From: Actinostola sp. cb2023
Lineage: Eukaryota > Cnidaria > Anthozoa > Actiniaria > Actinostolidae
Length of the DNA: 64,000 nucleotides
Direction of reading: 5' to 3'
Assembly: GCA_033675265.1 (NCBI GenBank)
Contig: JAUJYZ010001547.1
Location: 124,001 to 188,000, forward strand
Positions 33,901 to 64,000 of this stretch are shown here, piece after piece (the stretch's first letter is position 1; each line of letters starts with the position of its first letter). The position numbers and the translations under genes were made by a program. Below the pieces are notes generated by a model, which was given only the letters and a program-made list of their open reading frames with translations, ran no database searches and was not told the origin of the DNA.

Positions 33901-35587
33901 CCCTTGCCCTAAATACTGTGCTAATCATACCTTCCTTGTATAGCGACGAGAGCCATCGTTGATGGAGTACTGTGGGTTCCCTGTGTATTAATACCCTTGC
34001 CCTAAATACTGTGCTAATCATACCTTCCTTGTATAGCGACCAGAGCCATCGTTGATGGAGTACTGTGGGTTCCCTGTGTATTAATACCCTTGCCCTAAAT
34101 ACTGTGTTAATCCGATACCTTCCTTGTATAGCGACGAGAGCCATCGTTGATGGAGTACTGTGGGGAGCTGGTCGTTGCTCTCAAGTACGTCCCCCCTGAG
34201 TCAGTCAAGGCAAAGAAAGGCAAGAAGAAGAAGGACAAGCTAGGAGAACTGTATGTCGCGATGGTTGAAGCCCATAATCTACCAGCCAAGGATTCTAATG
34301 GGTTTTCCGATCCCTTTTGCAAAGCGTACGTATAAAATACTTCAGATATTTCGTAAGAATAATATTTACATATACAGTCGAACCTTTACTAACGGCCACC
34401 TCCACACAACGGCCACCTCTCTGTAACGGCCAGGGTGCCACCTCTCTGTAACGACCACCAGCCTGCCCACACATTTACTCGTTTTTTTCTTAAACCTCCT
34501 CACAACGACCACCTCTACACAACGGCCACAAAATGTCGTCCCGAGGTGGTCGTTGTGGAGAGGTTTGACTGTACTTATATTAATGTTAGCTTTGAGGGCC
34601 ACCTGAAAATTATCAATGAAGGTAACAATTATGCGTAATATATACAATATTCGCGTCCGATCTGTATGGGATTTACAAACTCGAGCCGTATGCGAGAGTT
34701 TGTAAATCCCATACAGATCGGACGCGAATATTATATCTGACTTATCGAATCCAACGATGTATAAGTGGATGTTTTACTATAATTTGGATGATAGGAAACA
34801 GTTTGGCCGAGAAAATCCAAGTCATAAAGTTGAATGCAAATGAGGACGAATCTCTTGCCGATTTACAGATGTCTGCTACGCTTATGATTTCTATTGTATT
34901 TCCCTCATTAATTATTCATGAATTCGATAATCTCATTTAAATATAATGAAGTTGTTATTTTATAAAGACTTGAAGACACGAAAAGTCTTACGAACTATTA
35001 CCATGCGAAGCCTAAAGCCAGCTACATAACTCCATCATATTATGCTACCATTTGCACGAACTGGTGAATAGCACTATCCAACGGATAAAACTGATACAGT
35101 CATCCAATAAATTGTATCCATTGGATAGGACTTATCCGGTGGATAGCGCTATTCACCTTTCGTGCAACCGGGGCCTGAAGGACAACTTAATCTCAAAGTA
35201 CAGATCAACAGATGAATGATGCTTTACATGTGTGTTATTATATACAGGTATCTACTTCCAGACAAGAGTAGGAAAACCAAACGCAAAACCCCAATCATCA
35301 AGAAAAACCTGAACCCAGTATGGGGCCACACCATAGTCTACGAAAACATCACCATCGAAGGGCTGTTGGACCAGGTCTTGGAGCTTACCGTGTGGGACTG
35401 GGACAGAGGTTCTAGTAACACCTTCCTGGGAGGTGTCCGTCTGGGGATTGGTGCAAGAGTAGAAGAGTGGGACGACTCTGAGGGCGAAGAGATTGAGGCG
35501 TGGGAAATGATGATGGGTAACGCCAATGAATGGAACCGCCTTACCCTCAAGTTAAGGTCAAGTATGGATAGTCGTGTTAACCGTTAA
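20048..35587 (+). CDS. SYTL: Synaptotagmin-like protein (SYTL4/5-type: Rab-binding domain with zinc finger, C2A, C2B), 13 exons, 825 aa
   Basis: Rab27-type effector that tethers secretory vesicles to the plasma membrane. Exons: 20048-20160, 20341-20562, 21835-21971, 22917-23237, 24797-25089, 27404-27569, 28004-28044, 28718-28903, 30207-30391, 31476-31578, 32683-32859, 34132-34325 and 35248-35587. Every junction is GT-AG with matching phase, and the sum is 2478 nt including TAA. Residues 1-123 form the Slp homology domain with eight zinc-binding Cys and SGAWFF. Residues 158-493 are an acidic, Ser/Thr-rich linker. C2A is about 513-648 and C2B about 657-820. Among vertebrate family members only SYTL3-5 keep the zinc finger, so this is SYTL4/5-like. 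The start is the first ATG in frame after a TAG at 20012. A paralogue follows downstream in the same orientation. Orthology to one vertebrate member cannot be decided. Confidence 0.92.
20563..21834 (+). other. SYTL intron 2, with a foldback MITE
   Basis: A foldback at about 21120-21413 has ends CCCCAGGGGAGTACTCAGGG and its inverse CCCTGAGTACCCCCC. Internal GGACTTTTTTGGGG words are repeated in both arms. The rest is AT-rich intron. Confidence 0.7.
22440..22745. repeat. Minisatellite of about 122 bp, 2.3 copies, SYTL intron 3
   Basis: GGATGGATAAAGGGA, GATAGATAGAGAGTTTATGGG, GATGGATGGCTTGTGGTTT and GATTGGAAAATGGTC repeat in the same order. The open frame across it on the minus strand is a by-product. 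Confidence 0.85.
22917..28903 (+). CDS. SYTL: SYTL linker (exons 4-8)
   Basis: Exons 22917-23237, 24797-25089, 27404-27569, 28004-28044 and 28718-28903 encode residues 158-493. The chain is acidic and rich in Ser, Thr, Pro and Asn. It holds repeated aspartate clusters ([33 protein letters not shown]) and no globular motif. Such low-complexity linkers are normal for Slp proteins and diverge fast. The 41-bp exon (28004-28044) is the least certain, although its phase fits both neighbours. Confidence 0.8.
23265..23560 (+). mobile_element. tRNA-headed SINE with a Nin-DC-like body, SYTL intron 4
   Basis: A tRNA-like head has an A box near 23268-23280 (TGGCCGAGTGATG) and an exact B box, GGTTCGATTCC (23311-23321). 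The body is TCTCTCCCTTGCTTCGAGGG, TTTCTCCGGGTACTGCGG, TTTTCCTCCCTCCA, resembling the central domain shared by SINEs across Eumetazoa. The tail is a TTA repeat (23545-23560). It starts 27 bp after the exon 4 donor, in the same orientation as the gene. It is a retroposon, not a functional tRNA: the head lacks a pairing acceptor stem. Confidence 0.85.
23814..24003. mobile_element. MITE family 2 (GTCGTTTTCGTATGAG ends), copy B
   Basis: TAGAGTCGTTTTCGTATGAG at the left; TAGACGACTCTA closes the right. The interior has CGGCACGGTTCGTGCCGTG, ATTGGTTGAGCAATG and GTGATTGGTTGAATAG, so it carries two inverted CCAAT boxes. It abuts the next element directly. Confidence 0.85.
24006..24640. mobile_element. 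Pogo/Tigger-like MITE (CAGTGGAACCCC ends) with internal 33-bp array and a nested MITE
   Basis: CAGTGGAACCCCGCTCG at the left and AACGGGGGCCACTG at the right are flanked by TA on both sides, the Tc1/mariner-pogo target. 24399-24600 holds about six copies of a 33-bp unit (CTTAATACGGACACCCGGAT) that is also found next to the left end. 24096-24391 is a separate MITE (TACCGTAAAATCCCGG with its inverse CCGGGATTCTACGGTA) inserted within it. Confidence 0.8.
24096..24391. mobile_element. MITE with TACCGTAAAATCCCGG ends, nested
   Basis: Ends are inverted copies and the interior reiterates GGTTATAAGCC, TTATAAGCCCCCCGG and TATAAGCCC. Same TACCGTA-ended class as 16697-16817. Confidence 0.8.
25346..27168. 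mobile_element. MITE family 1, second copy, split by a 1.4 kb insertion (SYTL intron 5)
   Basis: The left arm 25346-25564 and right arm 26983-27168 together make the same 400-bp foldback as 5458-5866 (AATTAGCCACGAG, GGACTGGGAACGAG, CAAGAAAGAGCATATCA). The insertion lies close to the centre. Confidence 0.85.
25565..26982. mobile_element. CAGGAGCCCATTACTAGG-ended DNA transposon, copy 1
   Basis: About 1.42 kb with inverted ends of roughly 70 bp: AGGAGCCCATTACTAGGAGC and its inverse, then GTGACATCAAATGCACAAATTG in each arm. If a C is included on each end, both sides carry ACATTTC, a 7-bp duplication. With a CAGG end this is hAT-like. The interior contains short open frames only. A second copy in reverse orientation is at 47956-49259. 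Confidence 0.8.
28085..28680. repeat. (CAGT)n-rich microsatellite, SYTL intron 7
   Basis: Long degenerate run of CAGTCAGT broken by CACTCAGACATTCATT. It ends about 40 bp before the next exon. Confidence 0.95.
28904..29598. other. SYTL intron 8, left part
   Basis: Contains a fragment of the CCTGGG/AAAGGAGGGGG element (about 29110-29250) and an inverted pair around it (CTTGCATACCAAGC against GCTTGGTATGCAACATGCA). 29518-29612 is one end of MITE family 2 running into the following array. Confidence 0.6.
29599..30160. repeat. 157-bp tandem array derived from MITE family 2, just upstream of the C2A exon
   Basis: The unit, marked by ACTCATATGAAAACGACTC, starts at 29599, 29756, 29913 and 30070 (period exactly 157), about 3.6 copies nearly identical to one another. 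Each unit includes CGACCAATCACAGCG and CAACCAATCAGAATGC, so two CCAAT boxes per unit. The array ends 46 bp before the exon at 30207. Confidence 0.95.
30207..32859 (+). CDS. SYTL: SYTL C2A domain (exons 9-11)
   Basis: Exons 30207-30391, 31476-31578 and 32683-32859 encode residues 494-648: [17 protein letters not shown], the family lead-in; [55 protein letters not shown]. Aligning with synaptotagmin C2A, calcium ligands in loop 1 are kept (D547, D554). In loop 3 the first is Asn (N608) while D610 and D616 remain, so calcium binding is probably weakened. The basic [11 protein letters not shown] stretch suits acidic phospholipid binding. Confidence 0.93.
30480..31240. repeat. 58-bp satellite array, SYTL intron 9
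   Basis: About ten near-identical copies of a 58-bp unit (GCATAAGTATAAGACAGTAA, TAGAGGCCTTCCTGTCACTG, AAAACGGGCCTGACGCAG), followed by diverged copies with GCATAAGCACAATCAC. It fills most of the intron and is the ordered form of the family at 11930-12520. Confidence 0.95.
31786..31984. repeat. (TTCC)n microsatellite
   Basis: About 200 bp of uninterrupted CTTC repeats in SYTL intron 10. The Pro/Ser-rich and Lys/Gly/Arg-rich frames across it are artefacts. Confidence 0.98.
32206..32612. mobile_element. Foldback element, arms about 130 bp, in SYTL intron 10
   Basis: TTTGAAAATCGATTACATAT, CAGTATTTTGTGATTTGAGC and GGTGACGTCAACGCAGGCAT on the left each recur inverted on the right, ending ATCGATTTTCAAAATAAAC. 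It ends 70 bp before the exon at 32683. One end-like fragment occurs near 46950-47010. Confidence 0.85.
33036..33395. mobile_element. Foldback element, arms about 165 bp, in SYTL intron 11
   Basis: GAGGGTTTATCACATAATTT, CTCATAGGACAAAAAAATGA, GGAAAGAGCTCGTTGAAAT and GATCGCTCCACAAATTACGA recur inverted to 33395. A short loop lies near 33205. No coding content. Confidence 0.9.
33783..34169 (+). repeat. 93-bp tandem array that duplicates the acceptor and start of the C2B exon
   Basis: Four units each contain CCTTCCTTGTATAG followed by CGACGAGAGCCATCGTTGAT and GGAGTACTGTGGG. Acceptor-type AG falls at 33850, 33943, 34036 and 34131. Only the last unit runs on into the C2B exon; the other three continue into TTCCCTGTGTATTAATACCC, which has an in-frame TAA. 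Confidence 0.9.
34132..35587 (+). CDS. SYTL: SYTL C2B domain (exons 12-13)
   Basis: Exons 34132-34325 and 35248-35587 encode residues 649-825. [10 protein letters not shown] opens the domain, then a lysine-rich run ([11 protein letters not shown]), [57 protein letters not shown] and the closing [10 protein letters not shown]. Acidic ligands D702, D708, D763 and D765 are present; the last loop-3 position is Asn (N770). The insertion of lysines between the first strands is unusual in length and could strengthen membrane binding. Confidence 0.93.
34375..34571. mobile_element. Pogo-like MITE (CAGTCGAACC ends) in SYTL intron 12
   Basis: CAGTCGAACCTTTAC and GAGAGGTTTGACTG ends are flanked by TA. 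Inside, AACGGCCACCTC or AACGACCACC is repeated about seven times, a reiteration of the sequence next to the end. Confidence 0.8.
34646..34732. repeat. Near-perfect 87-bp palindrome
   Basis: AATATTCGCGTCCGATCTGT with ATGGGATTTACAAACTC forms the left arm; the exact inverse follows after an 11-base loop. SYTL intron 12. Confidence 0.95.
35052..35167. mobile_element. MITE (TATCCAACGGATAA type), copy 1
   Basis: The ends TTGCACGAACTGGTGAATAGC and GCTATTCACCTTTCGTGCAA are inverted; the interior has TATCCAACGGATAAAA and TATCCATTGGATAGG. A second copy is at 43452-43574. Confidence 0.75.
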
Positions 35588-36013
35588 ACGTTTAGTTGCT
35601 AGGTAACGTTCGTTTGGGTCTGGGGGGAGGGGGTGCGTTCCTAGAACTATTTTTTCGCCCATTGTTTTTCAGTTACATTAATCCATTTATTTATACCATT
35701 CATACTGTGGTTTTGATTAGTTAACGCCAGCCTGAGTTCAGTGTCTCCAGTACAAGTAGCTTGGCACACATGCTGTAATTATACTTGTGTACTGGCTATG
35801 ATGTGTTAGGGTCTACAATGATAACGATGAAAGGCGCGCTCAAGTTCACCAAATAATAGCTTATATTATATATACGAAATACAACCGTCTCGCCCATACA
35901 TACTTATGTATTCAAGCACGCGAGTAAGGCTTTCTTTATTATACAATAATGTTATATGAACAGCTGATGTTACTAAGGTAATTTAACGCCAGGAGAGTGA
36001 ATCCTTTCGACAT
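35588..36013. other. SYTL 3' flank
   Basis: Presumed 3' UTR and spacer. No AATAAA before 36058, where one occurs within a MITE, so the polyadenylation site is not assigned. GTTGCTAGGTAAC at 35595-35607 has the form of an X-box but lies behind the stop codon. Confidence 0.4.
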
Positions 36014-36180
36014 ATACCACAGGCAGCCCAACCATATCTTCTGCGGCTACTTATCATAAATAAAAATATATTTGTATGCGCACCTATTTTTATGGGTGTC
36101 CTGTGGTAGAACGCTCTTACCACAGGAAACCCATCAAAAACGAGGCGTGCATACAAATATATTTTTACTTATGATAAGCA
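36014..36180. mobile_element. hAT-like MITE, right end lost
   Basis: Begins CACAGGCAGCCCAACCATA as at 3370. AAATATATTTGTATGCGC is inverted further on, and both arms carry the CCTGTGGTAGAACGC / TACCACAGGAAACCC words. The right arm stops at GATAAGCAG, where a (TGTC)n repeat begins. Confidence 0.75.
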
Positions 36181-36700
36181 GCTTGTCTATCTGTCTTTGT
36201 CTGTCCATTTTGTCTGTCTTTGTATGTGCTTCATGTGCCTGTTTGTCTTTGTCTGTCTGTCTTTGTATGTGCTTCATGTGCCTGTCTGTCTTTGTCTGTC
36301 TGTCTGTCTTTGTCTGTCTGTCTGTCTGTCTTTGTCTGTCTGTCTTTGTATGTGCTTCATGTGCCTGTCTGTCTTTGTCTGTCTGTCTTTGTCTGTCTGT
36401 CTTTGTCTGTCTGTCTTTGTCTGTCTGTCTTTGTCTGTCTGTCTTTGTCTGTCTGTCTTTGTCTGTCTTTGTCTGTCTTTGTCTGTCTTTGTCTGTCTGT
36501 CTGTCTTTGTCTGTCTGTCTTTGTCTGTCTGTCTTTGTCTGTCTGTCTTTGTCTGTGTCTGTCTTTGTCTGTCTTTGTATGTCTTTGTCTGTCTGTCTGT
36601 CTTTGTCTGTCTGTCTGGCTTTGTCTGGCTGTTTTTGTCTGTCTGTCTTTGTCTGTGTGTTTTTGTATGTGCTACATGTGCCTGTCTGTCTGTTTTCCTG
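36181..36700. repeat. TGTCTGTCTTTG microsatellite
   Basis: About 520 bp of TGTCTGTCTTTG-type repeats with interspersed TATGTGCTTCATGTGCC. The Cys/Leu/Ser/Val-rich open frames over it are not genes. Confidence 0.97.
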
Positions 36701-37547
36701 CCCTTAGTGTTTCTAACTTATAATTCCATACCCGCACAGTTGATATGATACATTTAGAATAATATCTTTCAATATCCGATTTACCGCGGAACCTAACGTA
36801 AAGACGTTTAAATATTTGGTCAGGAAAATGACTTCAGTCCAGACGTGGGGATTTCCCGCCATTTATGTTAATAATAGTTGCGTATTGTTTGATGATGTCA
36901 TTTGATTTTTGCTTTATACATTATGACAAATGAATTAAGATGTAACGATATAACTAATGAATTATAATGATAATTACTTAATGGATGATAAAGTACGTAC
37001 AATATGACGTAAGATTTAGAGTTAATAATAATAATTTTCGTATTTTCAAGTTGTAACTTTACTGTAATACAGCCCTTTCGTAGCCTGCGTTACAGCCGAT
37101 CCAAATAACGCAAGCTACCCTTTCATTGTCACGACAACTCGTCCCAGGTTTCACGGTCATATGGACTACATTGTGACGTCACTGGTTTCGAAGGAGAATA
37201 TAGTTCGCCATTTTGAAAACGCAGTGACGCATGATGGGATACCATGTAGAAGCATGAAAACGAGTCTCTTGTAATGTAACTAGTGTTTAGTTATGTTTCA
37301 AAAACATAACTTAGAAAACTCTTGCTATTTATTAAGATAATATTTTTAACTTAACTATTTTGTATTTGATACTTATACGGATCTGGTGACTTTGTAAAGC
37401 TACCGTATATTTTGTAGCTATTTTTTTCTATTTAAACTATAAAACAAGCTTTAGGATAAGAATAAATTGGTACGTCCATATTAGTATTTCCATATTTATA
37501 TAACTGCTATTTTTCGCATCATTCCAATTCCCCTTGACATAAACGAG
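36701..37547. other. Intergenic, no gene
   Basis: AT-rich; nothing supported. Confidence 0.4.
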
Positions 37548-37783
37548 CCGGCTGAAGACTGGGTTCGAGTCACGACCGCAAAGCATCATGGATTGCTTGG
37601 ATGGACAAACTGAAACATTTCGTGCTCTGTAAAGGAAGTCATTTCAGATCAAGCAAAGGTAACGATATTTCTGAGCTGGGTATTATAAGCTTTAGAGAAC
37701 ATCCAACATGGCGGATCTGTTCATCCAAACAATTCCATAGATGCTTTGCGGGCATGATTCGAACCTAGTCTTCCACTCGTTTA
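37548..37783. mobile_element. Foldback MITE (GAAGACTGGGTTCGAG arms)
   Basis: AGACTGGGTTCGAGTCACGA, CGCAAAGCATC and GGATTGCTTGGATG are inverted at 37700-37778 (CATCCAAACAATTCC, GATGCTTTGCGGGC, GATTCGAACCTAGTCTTCC). Confidence 0.85.
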
Positions 37784-38461
37784 AGACAAATTATGCACTT
37801 GCGGCATGTCCCCACTCTCATCCCCACCTTTTACCGCTACCCCCACCCACCCTACCCACCATAATATTATCGCTAGTCAAAACTACTTTCTATTGAAACT
37901 TTTGTAAGACAATATGTTTTGTATTTAAGAATTGACTTAAAATACATTTGTAAGATGACGATAGTCAGACACTCTTCTTGAGAGGATACCTTTTTATTTG
38001 TGCTGATTTGTGATAGTTTTGTGTTTTGAAAGAATAAAGGACAACAAATTGGTCATTATATTTTGTGTTATCTTGATTGCAAAATTGCGCAAAACTTTTT
38101 AAAAAATTATAAAGCTACATTTAAAAAAGTTTCCTAAATTTACTACTGCAAATGTAATGTTTTTGATATAAATTAAACTGGAGATGTCGTACTCGAGCAA
38201 AATAAAAACAAGTTACAAACTCTAATACGTAAAATACGTAAAACTCAAACAAAATAATAAAGTTATTTTTTAAAGATCTAAATTCATTACTTGATGTCAA
38301 TAGACGTCATTTCTGGTCTCGTGAGGAATTTTCATCAGCTGAATTGCACCTTTGCAACTGAGAATACTCTCTGCTTGATAGCACATGGAGGGCAGTGTTT
38401 GCCCCTCAGTCGAAGGTAGGCAATGAGATTCAAGGATTTTAACAATTGATTGAAACCCAGC
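37784..38461. other. Intergenic, no gene
   Basis: AT-rich. AATAAA at 38031-38036 is the first clear plus-strand polyadenylation word outside a MITE after the first SYTL gene, but it is 2.4 kb from the stop. Confidence 0.35.
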
Positions 38462-38633
38462 AATAGACCTTTTCCCGCCTTCTGTTCCAATGCCCACGAA
38501 CAATAGCACCAGGTCGAGACTGGCAGGGGTAGACATTGCCATATATTTACTCTATTCTGTCTTCCCCAATCTCGACCTGAAGGCATATTGTTCGTGGTCA
38601 TCGAAGCGAATGTGGGAAAGGTCTATTACTATA
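38462..38633. mobile_element. Foldback MITE (AATAGACCTTTTCCC ends)
   Basis: AATAGACCTTTTCCCGC and CCCACGAACAATA with AGGTCGAGA on the left are inverted on the right, ending GGGAAAGGTCTATT. Confidence 0.8.
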
Positions 38634-39410
38634 CGATCTAAATACGTGAAAGGCCAGGTTACATTTCAATATGGCGACCATGACGGTTAAAATAAGTAGT
38701 TCCATCGAGGGAAATATGCGCTGATAGTCACGGGCACTATCGCGTCACGTGATCGACTTTTGACCAATGAGAGCGAAGGAAAATTAATTGTTGAATTATA
38801 ATAATCCACAGTTGATTGCATCGCGTAATCGGTTATTAGTCTGGCGAATCTTGTAAATAAATAAATAAACTCACGGCTTTTAAAATAGTCTATAATGTTT
38901 ATTAGCCTGAGTAAAAACCATCACAGTATGAATAGACAAGAAGTTAACTTTTCACAACTTAAAATATGATATAACTATTATAATAAGTTTATTTTGAAAT
39001 TTAAAAGTACTAAAGCATATCATCATCATAAACAGCATCAACAAAATACTCTGCAATGTCATATAATACGTCAATAGTCTTATAAATGACCTAACTTAAA
39101 ATTAAACATGACATACATGTATAAAAGTATAATTTGACAATGTGTTTCAAACAACTTTTGACGAGCGCGTGCCGAAGTTCGTCCAGAAGTTCCGAACGAA
39201 TTTCGGGACCCGTTCGACAAACGTTCGTGAAACGTACTTTAACTGTATAACATTAACGTATTTATAAAGTGAACTTGTTTTACAAATTATAAATTTAATT
39301 CTAATATCGTTCACACATTCAGATATGCTTGTTTCGTTGTTGTAATCTTCACTATTTTACATGCGTATAATAACTGACAAATAACATATAATCATAATGT
39401 GTGCACTCAA
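38634..39410. other. Intergenic, no gene
   Basis: AT-rich; no supported gene or complete repeat. Confidence 0.4.
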
Positions 39411-39585
39411 AACACTGGAACCTCGCAATCCGGACACCCCGTTAATACGACCATCGTCATTACGTCTACTTACTTTTGGCCGTAAAAAGTGTCAGTCACG
39501 TTCTATTAGGTTATTACGGCCACCCCGTTAATACGGTCAGATTTTGTTTGCCCGTTAGTGGTCGGATTGGCGAGTTTCCACTGTA
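39411..39585. mobile_element. Pogo-like MITE (CACTGGAACCTCG ends)
   Basis: CACTGGAACCTCGCAATCCGG and GGATTGGCGAGTTTCCACTG with TA at the right. The interior repeats GGACACCCCGTTAATACG and GGCCACCCCGTTAATACGG. Confidence 0.75.
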
Positions 39586-39598
39586 TACTCCATTCTTA

Positions 39599-39760
39599 CT
39601 ATAGTTGTATTCGTATGAGTGGGAAACGGTTACGGTACGGAATCGAAGACATCCATTCAACCAATCACAGCGCGCAAAATCACTGCTCAACCAATCAGAA
39701 TGCTTGGACACTGCACGGTCACCGCACGAACCGTACCGTAACTACTTCCCACACTATATG
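39599..39760. mobile_element. MITE family 2, copy D
   Basis: TATAGTTGTATTCGTATGAG, GTGGGAA, then CAACCAATCACAGCGCGC, CAACCAATCAGAATGC and AACTACTTCCCACAC. It is in the opposite orientation to copy B and lies 13 bp from the pogo-like MITE. Confidence 0.8.
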
Positions 39761-41537
39761 ACATGCCACAAAGAACTGCCGGGCAAATAATGCCATCATG
39801 AAGCTGAAGTAGCGATTATGATCAGGCGCAATGCTGTACAGTACATGGTACTGAACGTGAGTGAATTTGGAGACGAGGTGAGTGAAATTCAGATAATCCA
39901 CACAGGATCGTTGTAGGTGATCTACTCTATGCGACGAAACATTTCCTAGAAAGGCTTCATGCATACGATATATTTTCAGAAAAACACATCCGTCAATATG
40001 ATGACGTCATACGTTTTACATACTAAAATATGATATCTTATTATACATTTTAGTGTGCAATACGTCTGGATATTTTGACGATTCGTGCCGTATTTTACCG
40101 AGAGTTATTTATTATGAACCCTTTTGGTCTGCGAGATAAAATATGGCTGGATATTTGTACTCGTTCAAGGCCTTCACAGGACATTGTAACTCGTCTGCGT
40201 ATAGTTGGATAATAATATGATCGATAAATGACTATAATATCCATTCTCTCATCCGTTTTTGTCAATATATTTTATGACCCACACTTCCCGCTCTTAATGA
40301 TGAAAGTTCGTAGGTCATCGGAGAAGAGTACATTTTTTGCATCAACGTATTTATACACCTATTTCAAAAAATGTTGTCGGTGTCTTCACCGTCAAGCCTA
40401 CGCGACCAGACCGAAAGGGAGCATGGGTATGTCAACATAGTTTAATTCTGACATGGCCAAGTTAAGTTCTGCGTTGTACTCTCGCTTGATGGTTATAAAT
40501 AGACATTCAGATGTTGCTCAACGTGATCATAACCATCAAAATGTACCATCTACCTACGTAATCACACCTCTTAATAGGGACACCGAACGTCCATCATCGA
40601 GGTGTCCGTTGTATAGAGGTTTCCTCGCTAATCAGTAAATGCGGTAAGGGGACTTCAGTCTCTGAGATCGAGATAACTGGTCTGTAATATGAAGATGTCT
40701 TCGAGGGGAGGTTACACAGCACCCGAGCAAAAAAAATTATATGTTTGATTAATGATCATTGTTTATTCCAAACTCGCCTCGGATGCTATCAAACACTGTG
40801 GGGCACGCAGATGTAGTTGTCTCCTATCAAGCTAAATTAATCGTTGAGAACATATTTGTCGGGATAACACAATATGTAACTACTGTATGATATTTTCAAA
40901 TTAATTGGTGCTAACAGTGCAGTCTAGTCAGATTCAAAAAATATTCTAAATTAAAGTTCCAGTAGAAAATACATTTGAAGATTGCTATTGGTTCCAACCT
41001 TTACTGGCAGTATCACATGTCACCGTCTAGAATTAAAAAAAGAATAAAAATAAATTGAAAAAAAAGGAAAACTTTTCTCTAAAATTACCGTAACAATCAA
41101 ATGACTAACAATCTATATACTCAAGAAACCTTGACAACGTTTGCTATCCACACAAGCAAGAACTCTTACTATTTGCTTTATAACAAAACGTTTCCCACAT
41201 TTCCATCTCCATGGCAACTCAACGAGCGAGAAACAATGGCGTTTGAACTCGCTTTTTGATTGGCTAAGATCATAGAACGTTAATTGAACGTCTAGTGCTA
41301 ATTTGAATTTAGATATGTCTTAGTTGATATGAATTATTCCTGAGATGAAATTCAGGAAATTTCAACCAAACGGCGGATTTGACTTTTCGATCGATTGGTC
41401 TTTTTGAGTTGGATAATATTATAGTTTTCCTCGATTACCATCATCTATGCGAGATTAGCTTGGTAAAATACGACTTGTTAACTACTGCTAAAGACCTCAC
41501 AAGCGACGAAAACAAGTGTGCCACTTTTACGGCGAAA
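39761..41537. other. Intergenic, presumed promoter of the second SYTL gene at its right end
   Basis: No gene. 40565-40625 has GGGACACC and GGTGTCCGTTGTATAGAGG, a remnant of a pogo-like MITE. At 41250-41265 TTTTTGATTGGCTAAG carries an inverted CCAAT box, about 280 bp upstream of the proposed ATG. Confidence 0.4.
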
Positions 41538-63793
<22,256 letters not shown>

Positions 63794-64000
63794 GTATACA
63801 AATAATGAACTTAAGGGGTCTGTCATTTTAATACACCCGTTTTAAAAAGAAAGTATGATTAATCAGATAGAGACGAGAGCAGAGTCTGAAGCCGCAAAGA
63901 ATCACGGGAGATTCCGTATTCCAGGAGTTTTTCCTGACAAGGTATTTCTAGGCCGAAAATCACAATTCAAATAAGCCACACTCATTAAGGATACGGTTCA
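63794..64000. other. 3' flank of the second SYTL-type gene
   Basis: Presumed 3' UTR. No AATAAA occurs before the window ends. Confidence 0.4.

Noticed and set aside
35595..35607. Second RFX X-box, GTTGCTAGGTAAC
   Set aside because: Lies right behind the stop codon of the first SYTL gene with no promoter nearby; probably chance.
36072..36748. Cys/Leu/Ser/Val-rich open frames of up to 211 codons
   Set aside because: They are translations of the TGTCTGTCTTTG microsatellite. The same applies to frames over (TTCC)n, (CATCCATT)n, (GGCT)n, (ACAG)n and (CAGT)n.

Overview
The window is eukaryotic nuclear DNA from a metazoan. It has spliced genes with GT-AG introns, an intron-free rhodopsin-class GPCR, an RNA-polymerase-III-type SINE whose body resembles the deeply conserved eumetazoan SINE domain, a decayed non-LTR retrotransposon, and very many short foldback (MITE-type) DNA transposons and simple repeats. 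The AT-rich composition, introns of about 1 kb, the intronless GPCR and the SINE type fit an anthozoan cnidarian (coral or sea anemone). That placement is inference; no species can be named from the sequence alone.

Layout. 1-2.3 kb: the first four coding exons of CCDC81 on the minus strand, with an RFX X-box about 110 bp upstream of its ATG. 2.7-5.5 kb: a 3' part of a CR1-like LINE on the minus strand, broken by two inserted MITEs and cut at its 5' side by a third. 5.5-9.2 kb: MITEs. 9.25-10.3 kb: a complete intronless class A GPCR on the minus strand. 10.3-20 kb: no gene I can support; foldback elements, a GGCCTGACGCAAGCATAAG-type satellite, a CCGAAAGTAGCGACT minisatellite and a 1.2 kb element with hAT-like ends. 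20.0-35.6 kb: a complete 13-exon synaptotagmin-like protein gene (SYTL, 825 aa) on the plus strand, with an N-terminal Rab-binding domain with zinc finger, an acidic linker, C2A and C2B. 35.6-41.5 kb: repeats only. 41.5-63.8 kb: a second SYTL-type gene on the plus strand (662 aa in my model). It has a basic/acidic linker and C2A-C2B but no Rab-binding domain. Its last exons match those of the first gene in order, phase and often exact length, so the two are a head-to-tail paralogous pair. Its first coding exon is inferred at 41538-41563, leaving a 14 kb intron filled with transposons.

How the genes fit together. The two SYTL genes probably encode membrane-trafficking C2 proteins. One can dock Rab27-type GTPases on vesicles; the other keeps only the phospholipid/calcium-binding half and has more complete calcium ligands in C2B. 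CCDC81 (centrosome/cilium) and the GPCR look like unrelated neighbours.

The main unusual features are: a 93-bp tandem array that has copied the splice acceptor and exon start of the C2B exon four times; a 1.85 kb TTAA-flanked palindrome nested in another inverted-repeat element; several MITE families whose terminal sequence is reiterated internally as a minisatellite; and repeated nesting of one MITE family in another. All splice models are read by eye from the sequence, without transcripts.
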